Positions 25,603 through 34,053 of a DNA stretch of 41,977 nt are shown here, one piece after another (the stretch's first letter is position 1; every line of letters begins with the position of its first letter). Where the stretch lies: assembly GCF_022829685.1 (NCBI RefSeq), contig NZ_JAKSYE010000035.1, forward strand, positions 1 through 41,977. Direction: 5' to 3'. The notes under the pieces are model-generated. The model was given only the letters and a program-made list of their open reading frames with translations, searched no databases and was not told the DNA's origin. Source of the stretch: Methylobacterium sp. E-045 (GTDB lineage: Bacteria > Pseudomonadota > Alphaproteobacteria > Rhizobiales > Beijerinckiaceae). Made by a program: the position numbers and the translations under genes.

Positions 25603-27072
25603 ATGCCTGCAGTGCAGGAAACCATCGATCGGGTCCGCTCCATCGACCTCGACCAGTACAAGTACGGGTTCGAGACCACGATCGAGATGGAGAAGTCCGC
25701 AAAGGGCATCTCCGAGGATGTCGTGCGCTTCATCTCGGCCAAGAAGGACGAGCCCGAATGGATGCTGGCCTGGCGCCTCGACGCCTACAAGCGCTGGCAG
25801 ACCATGAAGGAGCCCGAATGGGCCCGTGTGGAGTACGACAAGGTCGATTACAGCGACATCTACTATTATGCAGCCCCGAAGCGCCCGGCCGCCATGTCTC
25901 TGGATGAGATCGATCCGGAGATCCTGAAGACCTACGAGAAGCTCGGCATTCCCCTGCGCGAGGTCGAGGTGCTGGAAGGCATCGCCCCCGAGCGCCGGGT
26001 CGCCGTGGACGCGGTGTTCGACTCGGTCTCTGTGGCCACCACCTTCAAGGCGGAACTGTCGAAGGCCGGCGTGATCTTCATGCCGATCTCGGAGGCGATC
26101 CGCGAGTACCCCGACCTCGTCCGGAAGTACCTCGGCTCGGTCGTGCCGGTGACGGACAACTTCTTCGCGACGCTCAACTCGGCGGTCTTCTCCGACGGCT
26201 CGTTCGTCTACATCCCGCCGGGCGTGCGCTGCCCGATGGAGCTGTCGACCTATTTCCGCATCAACGAGCGCGACACCGGCCAGTTCGAGCGGACCCTGAT
26301 CATCGCCGACAAGGGGAGCTACGTCTCGTATCTCGAGGGTTGCACCGCCCCGAAGCGCGACGACAACCAGCTCCACGCCGCCGTGGTCGAGCTCGTCGCG
26401 TTGGAGGACGCCGAGATCAAGTACTCGACGGTGCAGAACTGGTACCCCGGCGACAACGAGGGCAAGGGCGGCATCTACAACTTCGTCACCAAGCGCGGCG
26501 ATTGCCGTGGCGCGAACTCGAAGATCTCGTGGACGCAGGTGGAGACCGGCTCGGCCATCACCTGGAAATACCCGTCCTGCATCCTGCGAGGCGACAATTC
26601 CCGGGGCGAGTTCTACTCGATCGCGGTGTCGAACGGCATGCAGCAGGTCGATTCCGGCACCAAGATGATCCATCTCGGCAAGAACACGACGAGCCGGATC
26701 ATCTCGAAGGGGATTTCCGCCGGGCGTTCGCAGAACACCTACCGGGGCCTCGTCTCCGCGCATCGCAAGGCGACGGGCGCGCGCAACTTCACCAATTGCG
26801 ATTCGCTGCTCATCGGCGACCAGTGCGGCGCGCACACCGTGCCCTACATCGAGTCGAAGAATTCCTCCGCCCAGTTCGAGCACGAGGCCACCACCTCGAA
26901 GATCTCGGAAGACCAGATGTTCTACTGCCAGCAGCGTGGCCTCTCCAACGAGGAGGCGACCGCGCTTATCGTCAACGGCTTCGTCCGCGATGTGCTGCAG
27001 CAGCTGCCGATGGAGTTCGCCGTCGAGGCCCAGAAGCTGATCTCGATCAGCCTCGAAGGGAGCGTGGGGTAA
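25603..27072 (+). CDS. sufB: Fe-S cluster assembly protein SufB
   Basis: The 489-residue protein has the standard length of SufB and its typical sequence. It shows [32 protein letters not shown], the [20 protein letters not shown] beta-helix core, [42 protein letters not shown] and [19 protein letters not shown]. The [17 protein letters not shown] tail follows. SufB is the scaffold of the SufBC2D complex where the nascent cluster forms; the cysteine in [13 protein letters not shown] and that of RGDCRGANS are candidates for sulfur transfer. It overlaps the next small gene by a single base (TAATG). Confidence 0.97.
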   Translation: MPAVQETIDRVRSIDLDQYKYGFETTIEMEKSAKGISEDVVRFISAKKDEPEWMLAWRLDAYKRWQTMKEPEWARVEYDKVDYSDIYYYAAPKRPAAMSLDEIDPEILKTYEKLGIPLREVEVLEGIAPERRVAVDAVFDSVSVATTFKAELSKAGVIFMPISEAIREYPDLVRKYLGSVVPVTDNFFATLNSAVFSDGSFVYIPPGVRCPMELSTYFRINERDTGQFERTLIIADKGSYVSYLEGCTAPKRDDNQLHAAVVELVALEDAEIKYSTVQNWYPGDNEGKGGIYNFVTKRGDCRGANSKISWTQVETGSAITWKYPSCILRGDNSRGEFYSIAVSNGMQQVDSGTKMIHLGKNTTSRIISKGISAGRSQNTYRGLVSAHRKATGARNFTNCDSLLIGDQCGAHTVPYIESKNSSAQFEHEATTSKISEDQMFYCQQRGLSNEEATALIVNGFVRDVLQQLPMEFAVEAQKLISISLEGSVG

Positions 27073-27290
27073 TGGCGGAGCCTGACAACCTCGTTCTGGA
27101 ACATCTTCGTGCGATTCGCGGGGAGATGGGCAAGATGACGGACTACATGCAGACGCTGAGCGTTGAAATGACCGCCATCCGCCAGCATCTTGCCGGGGTC
27201 GTCACGCTTCAGGATCACGATCACGGCGACATCGCCGCGATCAAGCATCGCCTCGATCAAATCGAACGACGGCTTGAACTTGCGGAGTGA
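27072..27290 (+). CDS. Small coiled-coil protein in the SUF operon
   Basis: The 72-residue protein starts at the ATG overlapping the sufB stop. Its sequence (LVLEHLRAIRGEMGKMTDYMQ, then MTAIRQHLAG and IAAIKHRLDQIERRLEL) has heptad hydrophobic positions over nearly the whole length and should form a helical coiled coil; no cysteines are present. Similar short proteins beginning with an EPDNLVLEHLRAIR-like sequence are, as I recall, common in Rhizobiales, mostly near unrelated genes. The function is unknown. The overlap with sufB shows it is cotranscribed here; whether it acts in cluster assembly is open. Confidence 0.75.
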   Translation: MAEPDNLVLEHLRAIRGEMGKMTDYMQTLSVEMTAIRQHLAGVVTLQDHDHGDIAAIKHRLDQIERRLELAE

Positions 27291-27312
27291 CGACGGTGGA
27301 TAAATCAGGGTG

Positions 27313-27798
27313 ATGCTACGCGGCTCTTTGGGCGTCGTTGCAGTCATCGTGAATTTGGGCAGTCCTGCACACGCCTGCGACTGCCCATTCCCGATCGGCC
27401 TCAAAACGAACGAGGAACGTCAGAGTTACAGGTTCGGACAAGCATCGACCGTTGCAACGGTTCGCATTGAGAACCTCAACATGGCAGTCAACTCAGGCAA
27501 TGGTCTGATAGCGACGAGTGTCGCCTCGGTAAGGAAAAAGGTCAAAGGCACAACATCCGATACGATCCGGATAGTGACCTTTGGAGGCGAAGAAGGTGCG
27601 AATTGTGGGCTTGCCTCGGCTCTGTTCGGAGCGATTTCCGGCAGCAGGCTCTTAACAGCCGCTCTCGAGAAAGATGACTCACACGAAGGAACGTATTGGA
27701 TCGGCAGCTGCGGTTTTTACGAACTCGATAGTTTTGGAAGCGCGGAGCAGGAATCATCGCATCCGACGCGTGACCTCTTGAAGAAAAGAATGGACTGA
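27313..27798 (+). CDS. Secreted cysteine-rich protein, possible TIMP/NTR-like fold
   Basis: The 161-residue product has a signal peptide (MLRGSLGVVAVIVNLGSPAHA) and a mature N-terminus CDCPFP. A Cys-X-Cys directly after the cleavage site is the hallmark of TIMP/netrin-like domains, and later cysteines in GANCGLASALFG and IGSCGFYEL fit the disulfide pattern of bacterial members. The assignment is tentative. Codon use is visibly less GC-biased than the genes on either side (many AAA, AAC, GAA, TTT), suggesting recent acquisition. It sits between sufB and sufC. GTG at 27310 is an alternative start; GGTGGA lies upstream. Confidence 0.6.
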   Translation: MLRGSLGVVAVIVNLGSPAHACDCPFPIGLKTNEERQSYRFGQASTVATVRIENLNMAVNSGNGLIATSVASVRKKVKGTTSDTIRIVTFGGEEGANCGLASALFGAISGSRLLTAALEKDDSHEGTYWIGSCGFYELDSFGSAEQESSHPTRDLLKKRMD

Positions 27799-27804
27799 TC
27801 TGAC

Positions 27805-28557
27805 ATGATCGAAATCAAGAACCTCACGGTCGCCATCGAGGACAAGCAGATCCTCAACGGCCTCAACCTCACGGTGAACGACGGCGAGGTCGCGGCCATC
27901 ATGGGGCCGAACGGCTCGGGCAAGTCGACCCTGTCCTACGTCATCGCCGGCAAGGAGGACTACGAGGTCACCGACGGCGAGATCCTACTCGACGGCGTGA
28001 ACATCCTCGAAATGAGCCCCGACGAGCGCGCGGCCTCCGGCGTGTTCCTGGCCTTCCAGTATCCGCTGGAAATTCCGGGCGTGGGCACCATGACCTTCCT
28101 TAAGGCGACGCTGAACGCCCAGCGCCGGGCGCGCGGCGAGGGCGAGCTCTCCACCCCCGACTTCATCCGCAAGGTGAATGCTGCTGCCGAGAAGCTGGAG
28201 ATCAACAAGGAGATGCTCAAGCGCGCTCTCAATGTCGGGTTCTCCGGCGGCGAGAAGAAGCGCATGGAGATCCTGCAGATGGCGCTGCTGGAGCCGAAAT
28301 TCTGCGTCCTCGACGAGACCGATTCGGGCCTCGACATCGATGCCCTCCGCATCGTCTCGGGCGGCGTGAACGCACTCCGCGCACAGGGCCGCTCGTTCCT
28401 CGTCATCACCCACTACCAGCGCCTGCTCGACTACATCGTGCCGGACGTGGTCCACGTGATGTCGCAGGGGCGCATCGTGAAGTCGGGCGACAAGGATCTG
28501 GCCAAGGCCCTGGAGGCTTCCGGCTACGCCGAGTACCGCACGGGCGAGGCTGCCTGA
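27805..28557 (+). CDS. sufC: Fe-S cluster assembly ATPase SufC
   Basis: The 250-residue ABC ATPase has Walker [17 protein letters not shown] at about residue 33, the Q-loop [13 protein letters not shown], signature [19 protein letters not shown], Walker [14 protein letters not shown], and H-loop [12 protein letters not shown]. The SufC-typical [25 protein letters not shown] start and the DSGLD form of Walker B distinguish it from transporter ATPases. It powers the SufBC2D scaffold. It starts 6 bp after the secreted protein gene and ends 2 bp before sufD, so all share one transcript. Confidence 0.97.
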   Translation: MIEIKNLTVAIEDKQILNGLNLTVNDGEVAAIMGPNGSGKSTLSYVIAGKEDYEVTDGEILLDGVNILEMSPDERAASGVFLAFQYPLEIPGVGTMTFLKATLNAQRRARGEGELSTPDFIRKVNAAAEKLEINKEMLKRALNVGFSGGEKKRMEILQMALLEPKFCVLDETDSGLDIDALRIVSGGVNALRAQGRSFLVITHYQRLLDYIVPDVVHVMSQGRIVKSGDKDLAKALEASGYAEYRTGEAA

Positions 28558-28559
28558 CC

Positions 28560-29882
28560 ATGGCCGACGTCACTCCCCTCCGCACGGCGGCCGAGACCGG
28601 CCTGTCGAAGCTCTTCGAAGCCACGAAGATGAAATACCCCACGGGCGTGTCGATCGCCCGCGAGGAGGCGTTCCGTTATTTCGAGGCGGTGGGCCTGCCG
28701 ACCCGCCGCGTCGAGGCGTTCAAGTACACCGACCTGCGCTCGGCGTTTCGCGACGCCGCCCACCCGGCGGAGATGCCCTCGGCCGAGACCGCCAAGGCGG
28801 CCTCCGCCGAGGCCAAAGGCTTTGCCGGGATCGAGGCCGTGCGTCTCACCTTCGTCAACGGCCACTTCATCGCCGAGGAATCCGACCTCGGCCGCATCCC
28901 GGCCGGCGTCAACGTGACGCCGCTGACCCAGGCCCTCGCCGAGGGCAACGCGCTCCTCGATCGGTTGACGCCCGTACGTCAGGCCTCCGAGAACGCGATC
29001 TACCAGCTCAACACCGCGTTCCTGGCCGATGGTGCCCTGATCGCGGTAGAGGCCGGCGCCAAGGTCGAGATGCCGCTCCACCTGCGCTTCGTCGGCACCG
29101 GATCGGAGGCTTATTCCACGGCCACCCGCGTGCTCGTCACGCTGGGGGAGGGTGCGGAAGCGTTCGTGCTGGAAAGCCACGAGGGACCGGACGGCATCGC
29201 CTACCAGCCCAACGACGCGGTGGACGTGGTTGTGGGCGACGACGCCACCTTCCGCCACGCGCGCCTGAATGCGGAAGGACGCGAGGCCGTGGCGCTCTCG
29301 ACCCTGTCGGTCAAGCTCGGCGCCAAATCCGCGGTGGAGACCGTCAACGTGGTCGTCGGCGGCGTGCTCTCGCGCCATCAGGTCTACCTGAACTTCGCCG
29401 GCGCCGACGGCAACGCCATCGTCAACGGTGCCGCGATGCTCAACGGCAGGCAGCTCGCCGACACGACCTTCCTGGCCGACCATGCCGGCACGGGCGGCGT
29501 CAGCCGCGAGCTGTTCAAGACCGTGGTGGATGGCGAGGCCACGGGCGTGTTCCAGGGCAAGATCATCGTCCAGCAGGCGGCCCAGCAGACCGACGGCAAG
29601 ATGATGTCGGCCTGTCTCATCCTCTCCGACGAGGGGCAGATGATGAACAAGCCGGAGCTCGAGATCTTCGCCGACGACGTCGCCTGCGGCCACGGCGCCA
29701 CCTGCGGCGCTCTCGACGACGATCTGCTGTTCTACCTGATGCAGCGCGGGCTGCCGAAGCCGGAAGCCGAGAGCCTTCTGGTCCAGGCCTTCCTGGGTGC
29801 CGCCATCGAATCGGTGAGCCACGAGGGCGCCCGCGAGGCGCTGATCGGCACGATCGAGGCGTGGCTCAAGGCACGGGGATAA
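28560..29882 (+). CDS. sufD: Fe-S cluster assembly protein SufD
   Basis: The 440-residue protein matches SufD. It has the N-terminal helical domain (GLPTRRVEAFKYTDLRSAFRD), the beta-helix core with VNVVVGGVLSRHQVYLNFAGADG and GVFQGKIIVQQAAQQTDGKM, and the C-terminal SufBD signature ACGHGATCGALDDDLLFYLMQRGLPKPEAESLLVQAF. The conserved His of CGHGATCG is a candidate cluster-assembly ligand shared with SufB. SufD pairs with SufB and is needed for iron entry. The start overlaps nothing; only two bases separate it from sufC. An inverted repeat lies 10 bases after its stop. Confidence 0.96.
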   Translation: MADVTPLRTAAETGLSKLFEATKMKYPTGVSIAREEAFRYFEAVGLPTRRVEAFKYTDLRSAFRDAAHPAEMPSAETAKAASAEAKGFAGIEAVRLTFVNGHFIAEESDLGRIPAGVNVTPLTQALAEGNALLDRLTPVRQASENAIYQLNTAFLADGALIAVEAGAKVEMPLHLRFVGTGSEAYSTATRVLVTLGEGAEAFVLESHEGPDGIAYQPNDAVDVVVGDDATFRHARLNAEGREAVALSTLSVKLGAKSAVETVNVVVGGVLSRHQVYLNFAGADGNAIVNGAAMLNGRQLADTTFLADHAGTGGVSRELFKTVVDGEATGVFQGKIIVQQAAQQTDGKMMSACLILSDEGQMMNKPELEIFADDVACGHGATCGALDDDLLFYLMQRGLPKPEAESLLVQAFLGAAIESVSHEGAREALIGTIEAWLKARG

Positions 29883-29891
29883 GAAAACTGG

Positions 29892-29919
29892 ATATCGGCC
29901 TCGATAACGAGGCCGATAT
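29892..29919. terminator. Hairpin after sufD
   Basis: ATATCGGCCTCG at 29892-29903, ATAA loop, then the exact complement at 29908-29919: a perfect 12-bp stem. It lies inside the operon, so it may act as a partial terminator or as a 3' stabilising structure that sets sufBCD expression above sufS. A T tail is lacking. Confidence 0.6.
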
Positions 29920-29943
29920 TCGAGTGTCCGCATCCCTCCGCGA

Positions 29944-30020
29944 CCTCATCCCGAGGTGCCGGAGCGCGGCGGATACGGGAGCCCTCCTTCGAGGCTGCTT
30001 CGCAGCACCTCAGGATGAGG
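29944..30020. repeat. REP-like interspersed palindromic element
   Basis: The 77-bp element has outer arms CCTCATCCCGAGGTGC and GCACCTCAGGATGAGG that pair with one mismatch, plus an inner hairpin GCTGC-TTC-GCAGC. The CTCATCCTGAGGTGC and CCTCCTTCGAGG-type motifs are ones I recall as abundant in Methylobacterium and Bradyrhizobium intergenic regions. It lies between sufD and sufS. Confidence 0.7.
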
Positions 30021-30065
30021 AACTGGGTGGGTTCGTCACCCGACTCCTCCTTGGAAAGTCGAGAC

Positions 30066-31310
30066 ATGAACGCACCCGTCCCCAACACTCCCTACGACGT
30101 CGAGGCGATCCGGGCCGAGTTCCCGATCCTTTCGCAGACGGTCTATGGCCGGCCGCTGGTCTATCTCGACAATGCGGCCTCGTCGCAGAAGCCGCGCGCG
30201 GTGATCGACGCGATGGTGAACTGCATGGAGACCGGCTACGCCAACGTCCATCGCGGCCTGCATTTCATGGCGAATGCGGCGACCGAAGGGTTCGAGGGCG
30301 CGCGCGAGACCACGCGGCAATTCCTCAACGCCTCGTCCACCGACGAGATCATCTTCACCCGCAACGCCACGGAAGCCTACAACCTCGTGGCCTCGTCCAT
30401 GGGACTGCTCGGCCAGATCGGGGAGGGGGACGAGATCATCCTCTCGATCATGGAGCACCATTCCAACATCGTGCCCTGGCATTTTTTGCGCGAGCGGCGC
30501 GGGGCGGTGATCAAATGGGCGCCCGTGGACGATGAGGGCAACTTCCTCCTCGACGAGTACGAAAAGCTGTTCTCAGCCCGCACCAAGATGGTGGCGATCA
30601 CCCACATGTCGAACGTGCTCGGCACGGTGACGCCAGCGGCCGAGATCGTCCGCATCGCGCATGCTCACGGCGTGCCGGTGCTGCTGGATGGCGCTCAGAG
30701 CGCGGTCCACCAGCCCATCGACGTGAAGGCGCTCGATTGCGACTTCTTCGTCTTCACCGGTCACAAGGTCTACGGTCCCACCGGGATCGGCGTGCTCTAC
30801 GGCAAGAAGGAATGGCTCGAGCGCCTGCCCCCCTATCAGGGCGGCGGCGAGATGATCCGCACCGTCTCTCAGGACACGATCACCTACAACGACCCGCCGC
30901 ACCGGTTCGAGGCCGGAACCCCGGCGATCATCGAGGCCGTGGGCCTCGGCGCGGCTCTCGAATTCATGATGACGCTCGGCCGCGACAGGATCGCGGCGCA
31001 CGAAGCCGCGCTCCTCGCCTATGCGCAGGAGCGGCTCGGGGCCATGAACTCCGTGCGGATGATCGGCACCGCCAAGGGCAAGGGCGGGGTCATCGCCTTC
31101 GAGATGAAGGGCGCCCATGCCCACGACATCGCCACCGTGATCGACCGCTACGGCGTCGCGATCCGGGCCGGCACCCATTGCGCGATGCCGCTGCTCACAC
31201 GATTCGGTGCGACCTCCACCTGTCGCGCCTCGTTCGGCCTGTATAATACCCATGCGGAAGTGGACGCCCTCGCCGAGGCACTGGCCAAGGCCGAGATGAT
31301 GTTCGCCTGA
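30066..31310 (+). CDS. sufS: Cysteine desulfurase SufS
   Basis: The 414-residue PLP enzyme is of the group II SufS/CsdA type. It has PLVYLDNAASSQKPRAVIDAM, YANVHRGLHFMANAAT, FTRNATEAYNLVA, SIMEHHSNIVPWHFL, the PLP lysine Lys234 in FFVFTGHKVYGPTGIGVLYG, and the active Cys372 in IRAGTHCAMPL. It supplies sulfur to SufB, normally through SufE or SufU; no such partner gene is visible in this window. The ATG at 30066 follows GGAAAGTCGAGAC. It is the second desulfurase of the operon. It follows the intergenic hairpin and repeat and lies 10 bp before sufT. Confidence 0.96.
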   Translation: MNAPVPNTPYDVEAIRAEFPILSQTVYGRPLVYLDNAASSQKPRAVIDAMVNCMETGYANVHRGLHFMANAATEGFEGARETTRQFLNASSTDEIIFTRNATEAYNLVASSMGLLGQIGEGDEIILSIMEHHSNIVPWHFLRERRGAVIKWAPVDDEGNFLLDEYEKLFSARTKMVAITHMSNVLGTVTPAAEIVRIAHAHGVPVLLDGAQSAVHQPIDVKALDCDFFVFTGHKVYGPTGIGVLYGKKEWLERLPPYQGGGEMIRTVSQDTITYNDPPHRFEAGTPAIIEAVGLGAALEFMMTLGRDRIAAHEAALLAYAQERLGAMNSVRMIGTAKGKGGVIAFEMKGAHAHDIATVIDRYGVAIRAGTHCAMPLLTRFGATSTCRASFGLYNTHAEVDALAEALAKAEMMFA

Positions 31311-31320
31311 GGATCACACC

Positions 31321-31701
31321 ATGAGCGACTCGACCATCACCGGCGGAGCCAACACCCCCGCCATCGCCAGCGATTCGGCGATCCCGCCCGAAGAGCTCGA
31401 CCGCCTGACCGACGCCATCGTCGCGGCGCTGAAGAGCGTCTACGATCCCGAGATCCCGGCCGACATCTATGAGCTCGGCCTGATCTACAAGGTCGACATC
31501 GCCGACGACCGCACGGTCGCCATCGACATGACGCTGACGGCGCCGGGCTGTCCCGTGGCCGGCGAGATGCCGGGCTGGGTCGAGACGGCGGTGGCCGCCG
31601 TGCCGGGCATCCAGTCCTGCAGCGTCACGATGGTGTTCGATCCGCCGTGGGACCAGAGCCGGATGTCGGACGAGGCCCGCGTCGCCCTCGACATGTGGTA
31701 G
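31321..31701 (+). CDS. sufT: SufT-like DUF59/MIP18 family protein
   Basis: The 126-residue protein has the DUF59 core LTDAIVAALKSVYDPEIPADIYELGLIYKVDI and MTLTAPGCPVAGEMPGWV, with the conserved Asp-Pro-Glu and the single reactive Cys of TAPGCP. A short, variable N-terminus of about 20 residues precedes it. The family (SufT, PaaD, eukaryotic MIP18) helps deliver or mature Fe-S clusters. It is the last uninterrupted gene of the operon on this strand: next comes a broken gene on the other strand, then sufA. Confidence 0.93.
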   Translation: MSDSTITGGANTPAIASDSAIPPEELDRLTDAIVAALKSVYDPEIPADIYELGLIYKVDIADDRTVAIDMTLTAPGCPVAGEMPGWVETAVAAVPGIQSCSVTMVFDPPWDQSRMSDEARVALDMW

Positions 31702-31711
31702 CCGCATTGAC

Positions 31712-32316
31712 CTAAGCGTTCGGTTCTTCGGCCGCGAGATCCCTGCGCACCGGGAAGGTCAGTCCGTCGTAGATGTCCGCCATGGCCAGTTCGGCACCGA
31801 TTGCCGGCAGGGTGACGACGGCATCAAGGCCTTCGAAGGTCTCGATCTCCCAGGCGTCACCGGCTCGCAGGTAGAGCAAGGCCTGCGGCTTCAACGTCTC
31901 GACGAGGAGGATGTAGGCCAGCGTCGGATGGCGCTTGTACTCCTCCACCTTGCGCGTCTGCTCGATCGACGTGGTGGAGGGGAAGCAACCTCCACCACCA
32001 GCTTCGGCTCCCGAACTTCATAGGTGTCGGGAATCAGCGGCGCGCACTCGACCATGACGTCGGGACGGCGCAGTCCCTTGATGCTGGTCCGGATGGCGAT
32101 GTCGGCCGTCATCGGACGACATGGCGTGGCGCGCAGCTGATTTCCGAGACGGACGATGATATTCACCGTCGCTCGGTCGTGCTGCTTGCTCGCTCCGGTC
32201 ATCATTCGGTGGCGGGGCACCGGATGTCCGTCGACGAGTTCGTAAAGCTCGTCCTGGCCGAGCTGCCAATCGAAGAACTCTTCCGGGGTCATGCTCCTGC
32301 GCACTGCGTCCGCCAT
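31712..32316 (-). pseudogene. Uma2-family nuclease, frameshifted
   Basis: Two overlapping reading frames together give one Uma2 (DUF820) protein of about 200 residues. The N-terminal part (TPEEFFDWQLGQDELYELVDG...GLRRPDVMVECAPL...EPKLVVEVASP) ends in one frame; the rest, expected as STTSIEQTRKVEEYKRHPTLAYILLVE, continues in another. A single missing base in the C run near 31979-31982 explains the shift. The PD-(D/E)XK core (RRPDVMVE, LVVEVASP) lies before the break. It could be a true pseudogene or a homopolymer sequencing error. It is inserted antisense between sufT and sufA. Confidence 0.8.
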
Positions 32317-32469
32317 CGCCCCCTTCGTCTCGCCGCGCGAAGAATTTCATAGCCAGGCGGGGCTCGGCGCAACGCACGACAGTGGACCGCAGCCTCCGCC
32401 ATCCTTATCTTAACGACGTACCATCATCCTCAACCGCCCGGGCCTTGAACCCGGCTGCCGGAGAGACCC

Positions 32470-32847
32470 ATGCTCAAGAGTTTCAAGGTCCTGTCCCTGA
32501 CCGACGCGGCGGCGGACCGGATCAAAGCGATCATCGCCGATGCGGAGAAGCCCATTGCCGGCCTGAGGGTCGGCGTGAAGAACGGCGGCTGCGCCGGCAT
32601 GTCCTACACGATGGAATATGCCGAAGGGCGCAACCCCGGTGAGGACATGGTGGAGGATCGCGGGGTGACGGTGTTCGTCGACCCGAAGGCGCTCCTGTTC
32701 CTCCTCGGCACGGAGATGGATTTCAAGACGACGAAGCTGTCGTCGCAGTTCGTGTTCAACAACCCGAACCAGACCTCGTCCTGCGGCTGCGGTGAATCCG
32801 TCGCGATCACGCCGGCCAATCCCGAAGCGCTCCGCGCCTCCGCCTGA
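32470..32847 (+). CDS. sufA: A-type Fe-S carrier SufA
   Basis: The 125-residue protein has the three conserved cysteines of A-type carriers: Cys41 in KNGGCAGMSY and the Cys-Gly-Cys near the C-terminus in QTSSCGCGESV. LSLTDAAADRIKAII and the VDPKALLFLLGTEMDF segment complete the family pattern. It carries clusters from the scaffold to target proteins. It is separated from sufT by the broken Uma2 gene and a 153-bp spacer, so it may have its own promoter; no iron box was seen there. AGAGACC precedes the ATG. Confidence 0.93.
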   Translation: MLKSFKVLSLTDAAADRIKAIIADAEKPIAGLRVGVKNGGCAGMSYTMEYAEGRNPGEDMVEDRGVTVFVDPKALLFLLGTEMDFKTTKLSSQFVFNNPNQTSSCGCGESVAITPANPEALRASA

Positions 32848-32878
32848 CGCCGGAGCGGCCTCGGACTGATCGAGGCGC

Positions 32879-33946
32879 TCACGCCACGGCCGTGAGCGCC
32901 TCCAACGCGACGCGGGAATCGTCCACGGTCCGGTTGCGGCCCTCGCGCTTGGCCATGAACATGCACTGGTCGGCGCGCTCGAGGAGCGACACGGAGGTGT
33001 CGCCCGGGCGCGACGTGGCGACACCGAGGGAGATCGTCACCTTGCCGAGGGACTCTCCGGTGGTCCGCTTCACCAATTCGCGACCCATCACGCTCGCACG
33101 AACCTTCTCGCCGATGGCGACGGCCGCAGCACGGTGGGTCTCGGGCAGGAGGATCCCGAACTCCTCCCCGCCGAAACGGGCGAGGGTGACGCGGGCCTTG
33201 AGATGCTCGCGCATGACGATGGCCACGAGACGCAGCACCTGATCGCCCGTGAGGTGGCCGTAGACGTCATTGAAACGCTTGAAGAAATCGACGTCGATGA
33301 CGATCAGGCTGGACGGAACCGCCTGGCTGGCGGCGCCGTCGACCATCTTGCGCAGGCTCTCCTCGAAATGCTTGCGGTTGGACAGTCCGGTGAGGGGATC
33401 GGTGAGACTCTCCAGCCGCGTCGCTTCCAGGGTCTCGCGCAAGGTCTCGATCTCGCTGCGGCTTTCCCGCATGCGCGCTTCGAGGGTCCGGTTGCTGGCG
33501 GTGATTTCCCGGGTGGTCGAGACCAGGGTCGTGATGATCTCCCGGACGCGGGCGCGGTTCTGGTCGGACATGTCGAGGTCGTGCGACAGCGCCTGCAGCG
33601 AGGCCCCGTACTGCGCCGTCGATCCGAGGGAGAGGTCCATCACTTCCATGATGCCCTCGATCTCGGCCAGCATGTTCGCGTTCATCCGCTCGGTGGCGGC
33701 GACGAGGCGGCGGCTGTCGAGATAGGTCTCGTAGAGGGAATCGATATCGGCATCCGACAGGCTGCCGTTCTCGGTGGTCAACGTCTTGATCGCATCGTTC
33801 ATCAGCGGCTGCGCGCCCGACACGTAGGTGTACCAGACGGCATAGGCCTGGGGCGTCGCCGAGGAGCCGTAGTCACGCATCAGGACGTTGGCGCGGTCGG
33901 CCAGAGCGAAGGTTCTCTCCCTGTCACCGTAGCTTCCGTGACTCAT
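32879..33946 (-). CDS. GGDEF-domain diguanylate cyclase
   Basis: From the ATG at 33946 the protein has 355 residues. An N-terminal helical sensor-like region has TPQAYAVWYTYVSGAQP and ends in a coiled coil (MRESRSEIETLRETLEATRLE, about 155-185). The C-terminal GGDEF domain begins SLTDPLTGLSNRKHFEESL, with RFGGEEFGILLPE as the catalytic loop. The residues at the RxxD inhibitory site read RVTL, so product feedback at that site is probably absent. No membrane segment is visible. It makes cyclic di-GMP from two GTP. An alternative start at 33973 adds nine residues. Confidence 0.93.
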   Translation of the reverse strand: MSHGSYGDRERTFALADRANVLMRDYGSSATPQAYAVWYTYVSGAQPLMNDAIKTLTTENGSLSDADIDSLYETYLDSRRLVAATERMNANMLAEIEGIMEVMDLSLGSTAQYGASLQALSHDLDMSDQNRARVREIITTLVSTTREITASNRTLEARMRESRSEIETLRETLEATRLESLTDPLTGLSNRKHFEESLRKMVDGAASQAVPSSLIVIDVDFFKRFNDVYGHLTGDQVLRLVAIVMREHLKARVTLARFGGEEFGILLPETHRAAAVAIGEKVRASVMGRELVKRTTGESLGKVTISLGVATSRPGDTSVSLLERADQCMFMAKREGRNRTVDDSRVALEALTAVA

Positions 33947-34053
33947 CAACCCGCGCGCCCCTTGATCCGGCATCCATCGCCGGGGAGCGCAAGGTAGCGG
34001 GTGGATGATGGATACGCCGTTAAAGGAGCGGGAACAGATTGTGGATCCGCGCG

